A stretch of DNA of 64,000 nt from Trochalopteron elliotii (Eukaryota; Chordata; Aves; Passeriformes; Leiothrichidae). Shown piece after piece: positions 36,316 to 49,200 of the stretch. The stretch spans positions 186,001 to 250,000 of the forward strand of contig JANPWX010000247.1 of the NCBI GenBank assembly GCA_024734555.1. The letters run 5' to 3'. The notes beneath the pieces are model-generated. The model searched no databases and was not told the DNA's origin. It was given only the letters and a program-made list of their open reading frames with translations. Position 1 is the stretch's first letter. Each line of letters opens with the position of its first letter. Position numbers and translations under genes: made by a program.

Positions 36316-36740
36316 TCATAGCATCATAGAACAGTTTAGGTTGGAGGGCATCTTAAAGACGATCTCATTCCATCTCTTTTGCCATGGGCCACACCTTTCA
36401 CTAGACCAGGTTGCTCAAAGCGCCATCCAATCTGGCCCTGAAGGCTTTCAGAGATGGGGCATCCACAGCTTCTCTGGACAACCTGTTCCAGGGCCTCACC
36501 GCCCTCACAATAAAGAATTTCTTTCTAATATCTAATCCAAACCCACCCGCCTCCAGTTTGGAGCCATTCCCCCTGTCCTGTTGCTACATGCCCTTATAAA
36601 AAGTCTCTTTCCACCTTTCTTGAGCTACATTAGGTACTGGAAGGTGCATTCTCTTCTCCAGGCTGAACAACCCCGATTCTCTCAGCCTCTCTGCACAGGA
36701 GAGGTGTTTCAGCCTTCTGCTCATCTTCACATCCACACTG
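36316..36740 (-). repeat. CR1 LINE 3' fragment
   Basis: The minus strand ends with the CR1 terminus (complement of TCATAGCATCATAGAACAGT at 36316-36335). Upstream of that it holds the full conserved CR1 3' tract. The + strand shows GGTTGGAGGGCATCTTAAAG, CAGGTTGCTCAAAGCGCCAT, CTCTGGACAACCTGTTCCAG, TCCAGGCTGAACAACCCCGA and TCTCTCAGCCTCTCTGCACA in the expected order. It is about 425 bp, 5'-truncated, and the best preserved CR1 3' tract in the window. The + strand frame 36411-36599 is the usual antisense open frame of CR1 tails. Confidence 0.95.
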
Positions 36741-39700
36741 CATGGACCAGATCATAAATGTCCTCTGCAGCTTTGTGTCCTTAAGAACTGGGACGGGTGA
36801 TGGTGTTTAATTCAAAAGGCCTGAAATAACATGACTTAAACACATTATGTGATTTCACCAGAGTGATAATTTTATAGAAAGTGCAGATGAAATATCTATG
36901 CCATGCAGCAGGGCATTACAGGAGTGCTGGAGGAAGCAAAGCTTGCTGAAGCATGTCAGGGGACAGAGGAGGGGTCACACACTGCACAGTATTTTCCATC
37001 GTGCCTGTGAGGGATGGCCTCTGGAGCATCATCTTCCCTTAGCCATGCCAACTGCCAACTGGCATAGCCCAGCCACAGACAGCAGTAACCTGCCAACTAA
37101 GTGACATGGATAATTACTGTCCAGTGCTTAAACTCACTACCAGATGTTGGTTTATTTGGCTATGTGGACACAGAGTCTTATACCCAAACACCCTCCCAGA
37201 AAAGGACTGTATGTCAGCAAAAGAGGGTCTAACTCTAAAAGTGCAGATAACCTTTTAACCTCAAGAGTCCAATCCTATAGCTATTTTTGCCCTTTCCTCC
37301 CCCCCTCTGACATCTTCCAATAGCAAAAGGTGAATAATAGCAAATCAGGGGTGAAGCAATCAGCTCACTGCAGTCCACAGAGCATGGAGAGGACATTAAG
37401 CACTAGGAAAAAGCCTGTCCAGAAAATACCAGTTCTGCTTTCAGAGGGGACTCAAAGAGCACACAGAAAATCCTGCTGCAAACCCTACTGTGAATAACAA
37501 GAGCAGCCTCCAACACATGAGACTGGGCCCTGTGCTCTGTGATGCTGTTTTTAACTCCACTCCAGATGGACAAAGGGCAAGGGCCAGTAACCTGGATTCA
37601 TCCCACCATGCTTCTGTGTTCAGACATGTAACTTAAGCCAAACAAGTTAAGAGATCTGCCATTCCTGGATTCTAGTGATAATAGAGAGAAATGAGGTACA
37701 ATTTTGTAAGATCCCCCTAAAACCTCAGTTAGGTTAGTTACCTACAACGGAGAAGGATGAATCTATAAGTGAGTGGTTGATTTTGCAGTGGAAATTATCC
37801 CATCAAGATGGTTTTTCTGAGAAGGACCATAGCTGAATTATGTAGAGCCACCAGCATGCTGTACATAAATGCACCAGTGTATATGGTCCCGTAAAGAAAT
37901 AAGGCCACAGAGAGGCTGTTTCAAAAAATTTTAAAAATTGATCAGATTTTTTCCCAGGCAAAATTTAAAAGAAACAGTGAAAAGGATGTGGGAGTTTCTT
38001 ACACAATCCCATTTTTTTGTAATTTGAAAAACTATTAGAAATTGTAGGCAAGTAAGGCATTTACAAAACCCAACATTGTCTCTTTGATTAAAAAAAAAGT
38101 TACTGAATAGCTTTTGCAAAAAGTTTTGAGCAGTCCTTTACTTAGGACCACAAAGCAGAGCTAAGTAGGTTGCTCTGTTGCAGGTCGGCACAGATTCCTT
38201 CACCTGGTGTCACTTATAAAAAGACCAAAAGAAGGTATTGGTATTAACAGTGAATAATACACGTGGATGTTCCCTGTCATCTTTTTGATACTGTTCATAC
38301 AAAAAGGTTTCTAGAAAACAACAGAAATCGTTTCAGATGCCACCTCCACTGAACTGGGGCACTGAGGAGCTAATGGCTGTGAGAAAAATCAGGGAGGCAG
38401 AGCAGCACTTTGGGTGTGAAGGCTTTTTATATTTTTGTTTTTCTCCAATTGTTCTCAACAGATTAGTGATGGATTAAAGAAATGATTTACCACAAGATGA
38501 TGCGGGAAGAAGAATAAAACAATTACTTCGATTATCATAAACAAGCCATCATTTGTTAGGAAAAATATCTAGCTACTAAATTTGTTTCAAAATATATGTA
38601 AATGTCTTCGGGGTGTTTGTTAGAGTATCTGTTCATCTATTCAAAAATCAGCTGCAGAAAATGCCCGTGTTTGAGATCAGCGATGCAAGACTTTCATCTC
38701 AACTCAACAAAGACAGGATTGTTGAGATACCATATAAGCTAAATGTGTCCTTTCACTCTGAGTCACATAATAGATTACACAGTTCACTAAAGAGAGAAGC
38801 TGACCTCATGGCTCTCTTACTAACTTCCTCTGGACTAGATTAAGGCTGTCAGAACAGTGCCCATGTACAGCTCCAGGAACACAAAAATCCCACAAACACT
38901 TTCCAAGAAGCAGGTATACATTGTCACTGCATGGAGAAATAAATCTTCAGGCAGTGTTGAGAAGACAAGACAAACTCTTGTGCTGTGTGCCCAAGGTACA
39001 GGTCCTGCAGAGAGAAATTGCCTGCAGAAGGGCCCTGGGGAGATCTAACCAGGGTAAATGTGCTGCCAAGCCAAGTCGGGGGCTGCTTTAGCACTTGCCA
39101 GGAGAACATCAACACCCTGGGAATCACAAAGCTGTGCTGGGCTCTCTTTATGCGGGTTAGATTCCTGTACAGAGCACAACGCAGCCTGACACCCAGGCTT
39201 TAGGTTTTCATCCTCCCAGGCAGCCTGCTTGCCTTTGCAGAGACATCACTTGTAGCACCAGCTATATACAGCACAGAAGTGCTCTCGTTACATGCAAAGC
39301 TGCCACACACCAGGAACAACCAAGTCAAAAATATTCAGTGAAAAAGCAGCAACTTTCAGAAACACTGGAGGAAGAAGGCCATTTGCAGCATGACTACAAT
39401 CTACATTTCACTTGATTTGAGGCTGCAGACCAGCTGCAGTGCTGATTATAAAGACTGAGGCTGGCCAGAAATTTTATTCCAAAACTTATTCAACAGAGAG
39501 TATACCCTTTATATGAAAGATTTATATTATCTGAAGAGAAACAAGAGAATGTTTCAGCCAAATACTTTTCTGAGTAGTCTTTTTTTTAAAAATACATTTT
39601 TCCTTTGGAAAGCAAAACTACAGATAAATTTGGTTAAGGTGAGTTTCCTGGAGTTCATTTGCTGAGAAGGGAAAAAAATCTCACTGATATTTATGAATTT

Positions 39701-42700
39701 GATGTTTATGAATTTTATTTTAATTAGTGTTTTCCATATAGAGAAAAGAATATTTCACCATGTCTAAGTTGTCATTTGCTTACCCAGCAGCCTCCTGGTC
39801 CTATTCTCACCAGTATGGCCCTTCTTTCTCTTTGCCATCTGCAGCTCAAGTTGTCACATAAAATTGTACAGAGCACAGACCAGTAGGAGATTTAAGAGGG
39901 GGCTTTCCTCTAAGAAGCCATGTGTGACCAAAAGTAATACTGCAAATAACAAGAATAATGGGAAAAGAAGGAAAAGTTCTTGCTTTGGTCCACATTTCTT
40001 ACATGCCTCTCTTATCAAGAATCACCACACTAAACTTTCCTAGGCCATGGATATATTTGCAGCTAGAAACATTGCAGCTCCCCAGGTTCCTGGTGCATAC
40101 ATCTAACTTCCATTTCTATAATTACCATTTTCAGGATCTGTGAAGGCATTCTGGCACAGCTTCAGCTCTCAAAAGTGTAAGTACAGGGAACACTTCAAGT
40201 TTTTTTTCAAGTATTCAAACAGTGAAAGCTATATTAAATAGATGGGATTTAAAAATCTGCAGCAGTTGAAAATATGCAGAAAGTTAAAAAGTGCCAATGG
40301 GGCTAAATATTATTCAGATGACAAAACACATGTACAGCAGTTTACCTAGTTTGAAAAAACATACTCTGATTTTGTAAAAGCAATATAACCACATACAGCA
40401 TGACCTCTTTTCTTATGTTTCATTTGGCTGAGCAAGCAGATAGCTTTTGAAACACTACACAGATCTCATGATCTTTCAAGTGGTCATTCTTTCAGCAGCA
40501 TCTGCAGTACCACATCCTGACTGAGGTCAGGTCCCCAGGGACATGCTCTTCCTTGCTCTTTCTTCAGGAAAACATTTTCCATCTGATACTAAACTATAAA
40601 AGGAAAAGTGAGCGCTTTCTCACTGACACTGATAAAGAGGAAAAATGCTTGCTCATGACCTGGGTCTTGAAAAATTAAACCAGACAAATCCTACAAGACA
40701 AGTCCTCTCCCTTGGGAGCAGGGTGAAACACATGCAGGGTTAAAGGCTGTTACTGCTGCAAGGAGCTTGGGTTAAACCCATGGTATCGTAGATTACCCTT
40801 GGGCAGCAATATTGAGGAGGGATAAAGCTCTAAAGCACAGCATCAGAGCAATAACATTTGGTACTACCTTCCCCACAAAATTCATTACACAAGGTCCAAG
40901 ACAAATCTCAGCCCTGAACAAATTAATGATCATTTTTTTAACAAGATTTTATTATCCTGATTTTCCAGTCTGCATTTTTTTCAGTTGTGGCTTTCTGTAT
41001 CATGGAGCAGAATGAAAAGCAAGGCCATCTTTTTTCATCACTTGGAAGATACCTATATCTTTGAATGTGCTTTCATTTAATTCTCATAAATAGCACTCCT
41101 AGAAGAATTACCTAGCTTAGTATTGGGAAGGTGCTGTATCAGACTGCAAAGCGTTATTAAATCCACCCAATAGCAACAGTGCGATGAAACTCATCAGTTC
41201 CCAATTCACAACGGCAGAACATCAAATGGAAAGCAGCCAGCAAAGATGAAAGCCCATTTTGGGTGATGAGGTTCCAGTTAAAGGATATTGAGGCTCAGCA
41301 ATGATACGACCTGAAAAGATTTATGCAGCCTCTCAGCACATAACTGAAAAAGGTACATAGCATGCAGAGACTAGCAGGAGCTTTGGGGCACTAAAATAAA
41401 TTTCCTTTACTTGATCATGTGAGAATCTGGAGACCGTCCTGTGACTTATAAGCTATGACACAGCATTCATCACTAAAAACCAGCAAAAAATAACTCAAAG
41501 CAACAAAAATCTGACCGAATCTATACATTTGAAAGTAATTGCTCACATGTCAGAGGGCACACACACACAGAGGACAGACTTGGAATAGCAAAAGTGAAAA
41601 AACAAAATTGCAAATTGCTGCTTATCCCCTAGATTATAGTTTCTCATTTACAAATATTATTGATATATATTTTGACACCTCATCAGTATAATAGATTTCA
41701 AAGGGGAGATAGCAAGTGCCTGTCATAAATATCAGATCAGCCAGAGCTCACAAACAAGGTAGCAGAGTCAGCAAGTGATACCATAGGAAGCTCATGGGCC
41801 AACTTCTGCACTTTATGACAGCAGTGGCAGTGCTGAGAGATTCCAGCAATTGATTTCCACAGCCACAAGATGAGAAGACCCTTGGAAGATCTCTACTGGG
41901 AACACTGCTCTAACCTTTCTTCCCCTTCTTTTTCTAATGGAGAAAAAAATAATGAAAAGAGTTTAAGAAAATTCAAGCAGATATAACTAGATCCAGAGTG
42001 GAGGCTGGTGATGAGAACCTGCCAACAGTGAAGAGATTAAAGGCATCTATTAAACAGAAGAGGAGGATAACAGAGAAGCAAAAAGAAGTTAAGGTGTGAA
42101 AATCCACATGTCTCTATATTTATATAGATGATATTAGTAAAATCTAAAAGGAAAGAGCGGAAGCTGGAAAATCCTGCACACATTTCAGAATATAGCACGT
42201 TCACAAACATCATACTATGTGTGAGGTTTTGACACCTTCAGCATCTTCAGTAGGAAAGAAATTTGCCATAAGTATTGGAATCTGCTGAAGATCTAGTCAA
42301 CTGACTAACAGCAAATGACAGCTGGTTTTCCTATCAAACATTATGTAAAACATTAACACATAGGTCTGCCATGTTAAATCCTCCCTTGGGGTACTTGGCC
42401 TCATGTGTAAGCCTAAAGCAGCTTTTGCTGGAAGCAAATGAAGCTAGCAAATCTATCCCACAACTACTAATGAGGCTCCAGCAGATGCTGCAATCAGCTA
42501 CAGCAATCATCTGGCTGTTTGGCCCCTCTTCCATTCAGGATATGTTTTGGATGTAATGAATTTATGTGACTGGGAAAAGGTGGCAGAAAAAGCTCAGGTC
42601 ATTCATCTGCAGTAGCTCAAGCTTTCTGAAACAAGAGTCCTGCTGCACTGAGGATTCAGCAAGTGGGGTAGTATTGGGATACCTCCCATCATGCACAGGT

Positions 42701-45589
42701 CTGGAGCTGACAGTAGGGGAAGAGAGAAGAGTAGCAATCACAGGTGCTCAGGAGGTGAGAACAGTGCCAGGAGACTCACTGCAGTGAAAGGGAAGAAGGT
42801 GAGAAGAATATTCCAGTTAATTTCTTGGAGTAGAAGGAAACTAGAGATGTTAAAGCCAGGTATTGAGGGAGGGAGCAGCAATGTGGTTCCCACACACTCA
42901 GAGGAAAACCGTGATCCCAATCACCTCTGGAAGTACTGGGGAGGAGGGCACAGGTCCCTTCTGGGGAACACCTTTGAAGAGTCAGGGTAACATGTCCCAG
43001 ACAACCCACTAGAAGACTGTGGGGTCTCCAGTCATTCCTTTGAGAAGTAGAGGGGTCTTATCCCTATTCCTCCTTTGCTACAACAGTGTTTATGCAGGGC
43101 CTCAAACACCAGCAGCAGAGGGAGAACAAAGCCTCACTCTCCCATTTGAAATCCCCATCTTAAACCACTACAGTCAGATTATTAACTTGTATGTTTTTTG
43201 TCAACAGATCTCAAACCATCTATTCTCAGTTCACAGATACAACCATGAATAGGTAAGAGACTTTCCTAAACCCAGAGAGGAAGTGAGGAGACTGTGGATG
43301 AGCCCTGTTTGGGGACTGCCAGGCTCCTTCCTCTTCAGCTGGGGAGGAGGCCACAACTCAAGAAAAGAATCCCCTCTCTTCCACTTCTGTTTTCAGGCCA
43401 GTTTGCATATCAGAAGTGACCAAATGTGGCAAGAAGAAGCCAAATTAAGCCTAAATTTGTTTTGATATCAGTGATACTCCTTTTGCAGTGAACTCATGCT
43501 ACTGCTTTGCTGATTAAATATTTGAAAGGAGAGGAATCAATTGGCAAGTGTCATGTGTTATTTGCAAGTGAATACACCAGATCTTTTACTGCACTGAGAA
43601 AACAAATAATCAGACCCTCAAATTCATGTACCTTCCCTTTAGCAAGAGCCACATTGTGTTGTTACATCAGCAATTGAAATATGAGAGGGTGCTTGTGTTT
43701 ATACTCAGAGAAGTCATATACAGAATCCATCTGTTCAACATTTGGAGCAAATTTGCAGTGATTACTCAGGCTGAAAATTGCTTTGGAGTTTTGTCTGTTG
43801 TTGCTTGATTTGAAATAAATCAGCAATGCAGTGTCTTACTTCTGAACACAGACACACATGTCAAAGTGACAGGACAGCAGATGAACTTTGGCTGTTCTGA
43901 TTTGCAAGACTTTCAGGTGCTGTTGACTCACATGGTGATTTTCTCAAACATAGACTTTGGAGAAACCCAGGAAGAACTAAAGCTGCGGCTGAGGTGAGAA
44001 ATTAATACCCTGGAGCTTTGCCTCTGCAAACTAAGAGTCAGTCCCCCTTGGACAAAGTCCGTCCTGTGTCATGGGTTCTGGGACAGAGCCATCAATAGCC
44101 AATGTCACTACTGAGTTGCAGCTGCACTGCTAAAAGCAGTTGCCCAGGAGTCTGATAGAGGTATCAGTTAAACTGAGACACAGATGATTCCCAGCTATTT
44201 GAACTGGCCAGGTCCAGACTTAGATCCAAGTATTGAAGCAGCAGTCTCTTGCTGAACAGGACAGCCAAGACTCTGGATCTCAACAATATCAAGAAGAATT
44301 AAGAAATTTGGAGTTTCCTACAGCCTTGCTGATTGGGCTCTAAGTCAGAGCATTAGAAAGACAAATTTCAAACTCAATCCTTGATGCAACCAAAGAGGAA
44401 ACCACAAAAGAGAAAAATTAATTTCAGTCATTCAAATGTAGTTGAATATGCTCAGCTGCAACTTCAGGGAGAAATCAGAGAGGAAGAATTTAGCTGATTG
44501 GATTTTGAACCAGAAACAACTCCCACTGAAGTGCCAGATGTTCAACAGTAGTCACAAATAATAAGGGTTAAGCCCTACATCGCCATTATCCAATCCTTCA
44601 AAATCCTTGACTGATGGGAGGCTTTTTACATGAAGGTAGGCTATTCTTCCAGCCCTGCCTAGCTTGTGAGATCAAGTGGAGTAAAGCAAAAGGACTGGCT
44701 ACCTCAGCTAACAAATTAGTAGGATGAGAGAGTGAAAGCATGTGCTGCTCTGAGAATCAGGCTAACTATGTGGGTGGCAAAGAGATGGGAAATAGGTTGG
44801 AGGGAGTCAGTATGCATTACCAGCCCCTGATCCTCTCAAAAACTTGTTGACAATGGTGCTGCAGCCAGGGAGCTTTGGAAGATGAACAGCTTGGCTGGTG
44901 GAAAAACCTGTTCTCTGGCCACCCACACCATGGAAACCAGCAAGCAGTTGGCTTCAGAGGGATAAAAGGTTATTTCTATGGATGAAACACACTCAACAGT
45001 TAAGGGTAAAGTGGCAAAGTTAAGCATTGAGTGAGTCCTAGCTAACACCCGGTGACTGCAGCATGACTTGTGAGACACTGACACCATGACACCATCTGTT
45101 TATGATTTATGCTGAACAGACTGCATATAGAAACAGATGGGAGGTGTCAGGTCTGATCAGAATTGTTATGCTGGTGATTCCGCAGCACATTATATAGCCG
45201 ACAGCCTTACTTTCCCACATACTTCTATAAAGAGCAAAGTGTTTATATTCATGTTACTCAGGGAATCATTCTTGCTGAATCCCCCACTGGACAGAATCCT
45301 AAAGTTATACAGCTGGGACAGGTCGTTATTGTCATATTGGGTGCCACTTTGTCTTGTTCAATATTCCCAAAATAAAGTCCCAAAGTATCTTTTTCAGGCT
45401 AGTTCTCAAGGTAAAGTCAGAAACTTGCTGAGACTCTCTTTGCTATGAAGTGACTCTCAGGCCCTGCTGTTCTTTAGCACTGCCATCCCTGCTATTTAAA
45501 GTCTCAGCTTTAGAAGGTTTCCTTTATGGATTCATGACTTCACATAGTTGTAAAAGTTGAGTTTTCATGACTGTGGAAAAAGATGATAA
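36741..45589. other. Long non-coding interval
   Basis: About 8.8 kb with no recognised exon, RNA gene or clear transposon. Small features: a near-perfect 15-bp tandem duplication at 39686-39715, A-rich runs around 38090, and an AC-run near 41561. Open frames are all under 105 codons and lack recognisable domains. Confidence 0.5.
39686..39715 (+). repeat. 15-bp tandem duplication
   Basis: GATATTTATGAATTT (39686-39700) is followed immediately by GATGTTTATGAATTT (39701-39715), with one mismatch. Probably replication slippage. Confidence 0.9.
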
Positions 45590-45604
45590 ATGTAATTCAG
45601 ATTC

Positions 45605-45790
45605 AAAATAACAGAAATCTCCATTGGAAGGAGACTCCTGGACTGTCTAATCTCTCACTTGAAGGAGGATTGTTTCCAGCACTGGAAGAGGTCAACCATG
45701 GCTTTGTTGAACTGGAGCTTGAAAACCTCCAGCTTAAAAGACTGCAAAACTTCACTGAGCAGCATGTTCAGAAGCCAAAATCCAGATATA
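45605..45790 (-). repeat. Ancient CR1-like LINE relic
   Basis: The + strand retains, in order, the complement-side words of a CR1 3' tract. These are AATCTCTCACTTGAAGGAGG, AGGATTGTTTCCAGCACTGG, GGTCAACCATGGCTTTGTTG, AACTGGAGCTTGAAAACCTC and CTGAGCAGCATGTTC. Divergence is high and the terminal motif is lost, so this is an old copy. The short frame at 45583-45822 (+) is antisense to it. Confidence 0.65.
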
Positions 45791-46221
45791 AAAAACTTAA
45801 ACCCTGTATTCTAAAAGACTGATTTATGATTTTTAACACAAACAGCTGGCATGGATACCTTCAAGATGATTTTTCTAATATAGATAATACACCTTAAAGC
45901 ACATTTTCTGCATTATCACTGTCTGTGGACTTCCCTCAGTTATTAGGAGATTCGAAACAATGAATATTAAATAGTAATAGTAAGAATAGTAAAAAATAAT
46001 AATACAGGTGACAGTAACTGTTAAAAGCTAAACTGATTCAAAACTTAAATTCCGTAGGAGTACAGAGGCTTTGTAATATTTCCAGTTAGCTAAACTGGAA
46101 AGATACTGTTATGAGAGATTTTCCATCTGTGTTCAGAAGATTTTTTTTTTACCTGATTATACAGAGGTGCTCTCTAAGCAACAGTGCATTCATAAATAAT
46201 TTCAAATAATAGCAATAGCAG
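45791..46221. other. Non-coding spacer before the microsatellite
   Basis: An AT-rich segment that includes irregular AATAGTA/AATAAT words around 45965-46005. Nothing else recognised. Confidence 0.5.
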
Positions 46222-46264
46222 TAATAATAATAATAATAATAACAACAACAACAACAACAACAAC
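46222..46264 (+). repeat. Compound microsatellite (TAA)n(AAC)n
   Basis: (TAA) repeats run from 46222 to about 46240 and pass directly into (AAC) repeats to 46264, 43 bp in all and nearly perfect. On the minus strand it encodes a poly-leucine stretch in an otherwise meaningless frame (46404-46174). It is likely polymorphic in length. Confidence 0.97.
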
Positions 46265-49200
46265 TGTCCTCTGAAATGACCAGGCTGCAAAATTACTGTG
46301 AGAAACCACACCAATGGGCAGTGTGGTGCCCTGAATGTTCTGCCATTGCTTTCCCAGTTTCTGATCTGGGTACAAATGTCACTGAGTGGTGTGGGGCAGA
46401 ACATAAGTCCCCATGTTCACCCTCACACACAAATCTGGGGTAGTCCTACCACAACCAGAGGCACTACATTTACATTATTTGGGTGCAAGGGTGAGTCAAG
46501 GCCTCTCATTTCACTTCCACTGATCACTGAGGATGTAAAATAGCTGTGGCTGTGGCTATCAACATCTTAAATTCTAATGCACCTTTTTGTCAGTCAGAAT
46601 AAAACAGCTTTCACTGATCCTAAGGTTCTTGAGCCGATTGACACCAGCAGGCTACTGTTCTCTATAATTTTAAGCATGAGCCAGATCCTCAGAGTAGAGT
46701 TAAGTAAAATGACACAGATACGGGTTGTGTAGCACAGAGAATGCTGGCCACCTTTCCCTGGAAGCAAGGGGATCCTGCCAGTGCTGCCCCAGGGCATGGG
46801 ACCACTGATGTTTAGCTGCAGGTCCCACTGCTACTATGAAAGCAGGCACCTGAGCTGCTGGCTAGCTGAGTGGCATCCAAGAATAAAAAGCAGCAGATAG
46901 CACAGCAAGTCGTTATAGAAACAAACCAATACACTTTTTTACTTCTATCTTAAACTAATCAGGTTTTCTGAAACTATAACAAAATGGAGCATCATACAAC
47001 TCTGAGCTGGCACATCCTTCCTGGATATTGTTTGTGCCTTGGGGCAGTGCTGCAGTAGGAGTCCCCAGTGCTGCACGTACCAGCCACTGCAGTTCTAGGA
47101 CACCAGACATAGGGATTGTTTTAGGGATTGTTTGTAATTAGTGTGTAGATAAGAAAGAGTGGATTAAGAAGCAGTCGCGTTTAGGCTGAAGGAGTTTTTC
47201 ACAATTTTCCTCAGGCCTTGGAGTAAAAATCCACTGTAATTCCCACATATGCGGGACTGTGTGGCTTCTCACAGTCTGTCCTGCCTCACCTACCTGGCAT
47301 TATCAGAACTGATCCTGAAAACCACCTGCCAGATCAATCACATTAACTTCCCAGGGCAAGATCTGATTTTGCACAGTAAAGATGCAGAACCCAGATGGCC
47401 TGAAGGCAGACAGATATGACAGAGCACAGGGTCTGGCGAGGAGGACACTCAATAGACTCTCTAGGAGCTGCTTCCTCCTTAGTCAGCACAGTGACTGGTT
47501 TGCAAGAGCCATAGGAAGAAGCTACTGGCAGAGACAGTTTCCCCATGTGTTTAGGGCTGAGGAGGGGGGCTGTGACTTTTGGAAAGATGCCCTCCCTCTG
47601 TCCTGCTTCTGTGCTTGGTGCTGCTGCTAGATTGATTTCCTTGTGCTAAGCCACAAGACTCCTTGTGCTGGTGGGCTTAGAATAGAGTCATGTTCAGGGC
47701 TCTCACTGGGCAGAGCTGGGGGGTGTGGTTATGGTAGCACACCCAGTTTGTGGTTCAGGGAGCAAAGCAAGCTGCCCTTCCTCCAGCATCATCCAATTCC
47801 CTCAGTTCAGCTTTACAGGGCCTATACAGAGGCATATAGGTACAGCAGAGTCCCTGGACACCTAACACAAGGACAGCCAGCATTACACTGCAAGAACTTT
47901 CCCCAGCCTCATCTACACTTGTCAGGCATCTTGCGGGCAGATCAGCAGAGCAGGAACCCGACTAGGAAGGATTTTGGACTTGGCCAAGTGTTCGAGTAGA
48001 GGGGAAACGCTTTCATTTCTTAACTTTCCCTTAAAATAATGCGCACGATCTGTTCTGGGAACACCCACCCAGTGAAAATCCCTCTGGAGACTGCCTGCCA
48101 AAGCCTGTGAAAATCCCTTCTGGGAGCCGTGTCTGCTATTTCAGACACAGCCTGTTCATAGGAACATAAATCTGCTGTCCTCACTGATGAAGATTATTCG
48201 AGCTGGATTTAATGTGCCTAGGCACATCTTTCTTAACTTAGCTCAGATAACCACCTGTTACTTCACGTGCATTTGTTGCTCAGGACAAATCTCTAACAGA
48301 GTCCCCCCCTGCTGCTGGCAGCTGCATTGGGCTGCACACTCACCTTTTCCCTACTACCTGGCACAGTCTCAGCATTACTGGTGTTAGGGAGAAAGCCACT
48401 GACCTCTGCTCTGCCCAAATATTTCATCTTGGGATTCTCTTCTGATGCAGCATTTTGCCACCTTGTCAAATCTGGAGCAGAAAACAGCTGGTGCTTAGAA
48501 AAGAAAGTAATAGAATATAGCACAACTCCCTAAAAACATAATAAAGATGACACTTACAGAAACTTAACAACATCTGTAAAAAGTTCCCTACCTATATGAT
48601 TTACAAGAGAATGGGTTTCTTTGCTGAACCTCTGATTGGAAGACCATACAGCAGTTGTTTTGCCACTAAAGTTTCATTTGGGGGTCAAAACCACTGAAGG
48701 AGGATCCTGAATTCTATAGGTGATCTCTCTCCACTACAGTAATTCCTATAGTAAAGAAGGGAGGTGGGGAGAGCAGGAATAAACCACATATGTTAGCACT
48801 TCTGCTGGCAGCTTGTTGGATTGTTTAAAATCAAAGGAATCCCCACATTTTTTTGGGACGTCAGAACATTGGCACACAGAGACCTTTGTAAGGTTTGGCA
48901 TAAGACAACACTGTTTTTACCCACGAGTAGCTCGTGCTGCCAGCCACTCCAAACACACTCCCATCTCAACATGCTGCTGGCACCAACTCCACCTGCTGGA
49001 AACAACCTCACGTCCCAGCTGGATTCAAGTTCTCTGAATGCAATTGTTATATTTGAGAACTTGGCTCTGCTAACATCTTTGGTGAATTCTCAGTATTAAA
49101 ACCTCCAGAATCAGCAAGCTCTTGGTGCTTTCATATCTTTCTGAATTAACTGAATGGAAGTCCATCCTCATTCTAATGCAAGCATTTAACTCTGTCCATG

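Noticed and set aside
36411..36599. Small + frame resembling proteins often annotated in bird genomes
   Set aside because: It is the antisense of the CR1 3' tract, a common source of false gene models.
38985..39205. Possible LTR or exon fragment in a GC-richer stretch
   Set aside because: No terminal dinucleotides, duplication, splice signals or recognisable protein.
46174..46404. Minus-strand frame with a poly-leucine run
   Set aside because: The leucines come from the (TAA)n(AAC)n microsatellite; it is not a membrane protein.
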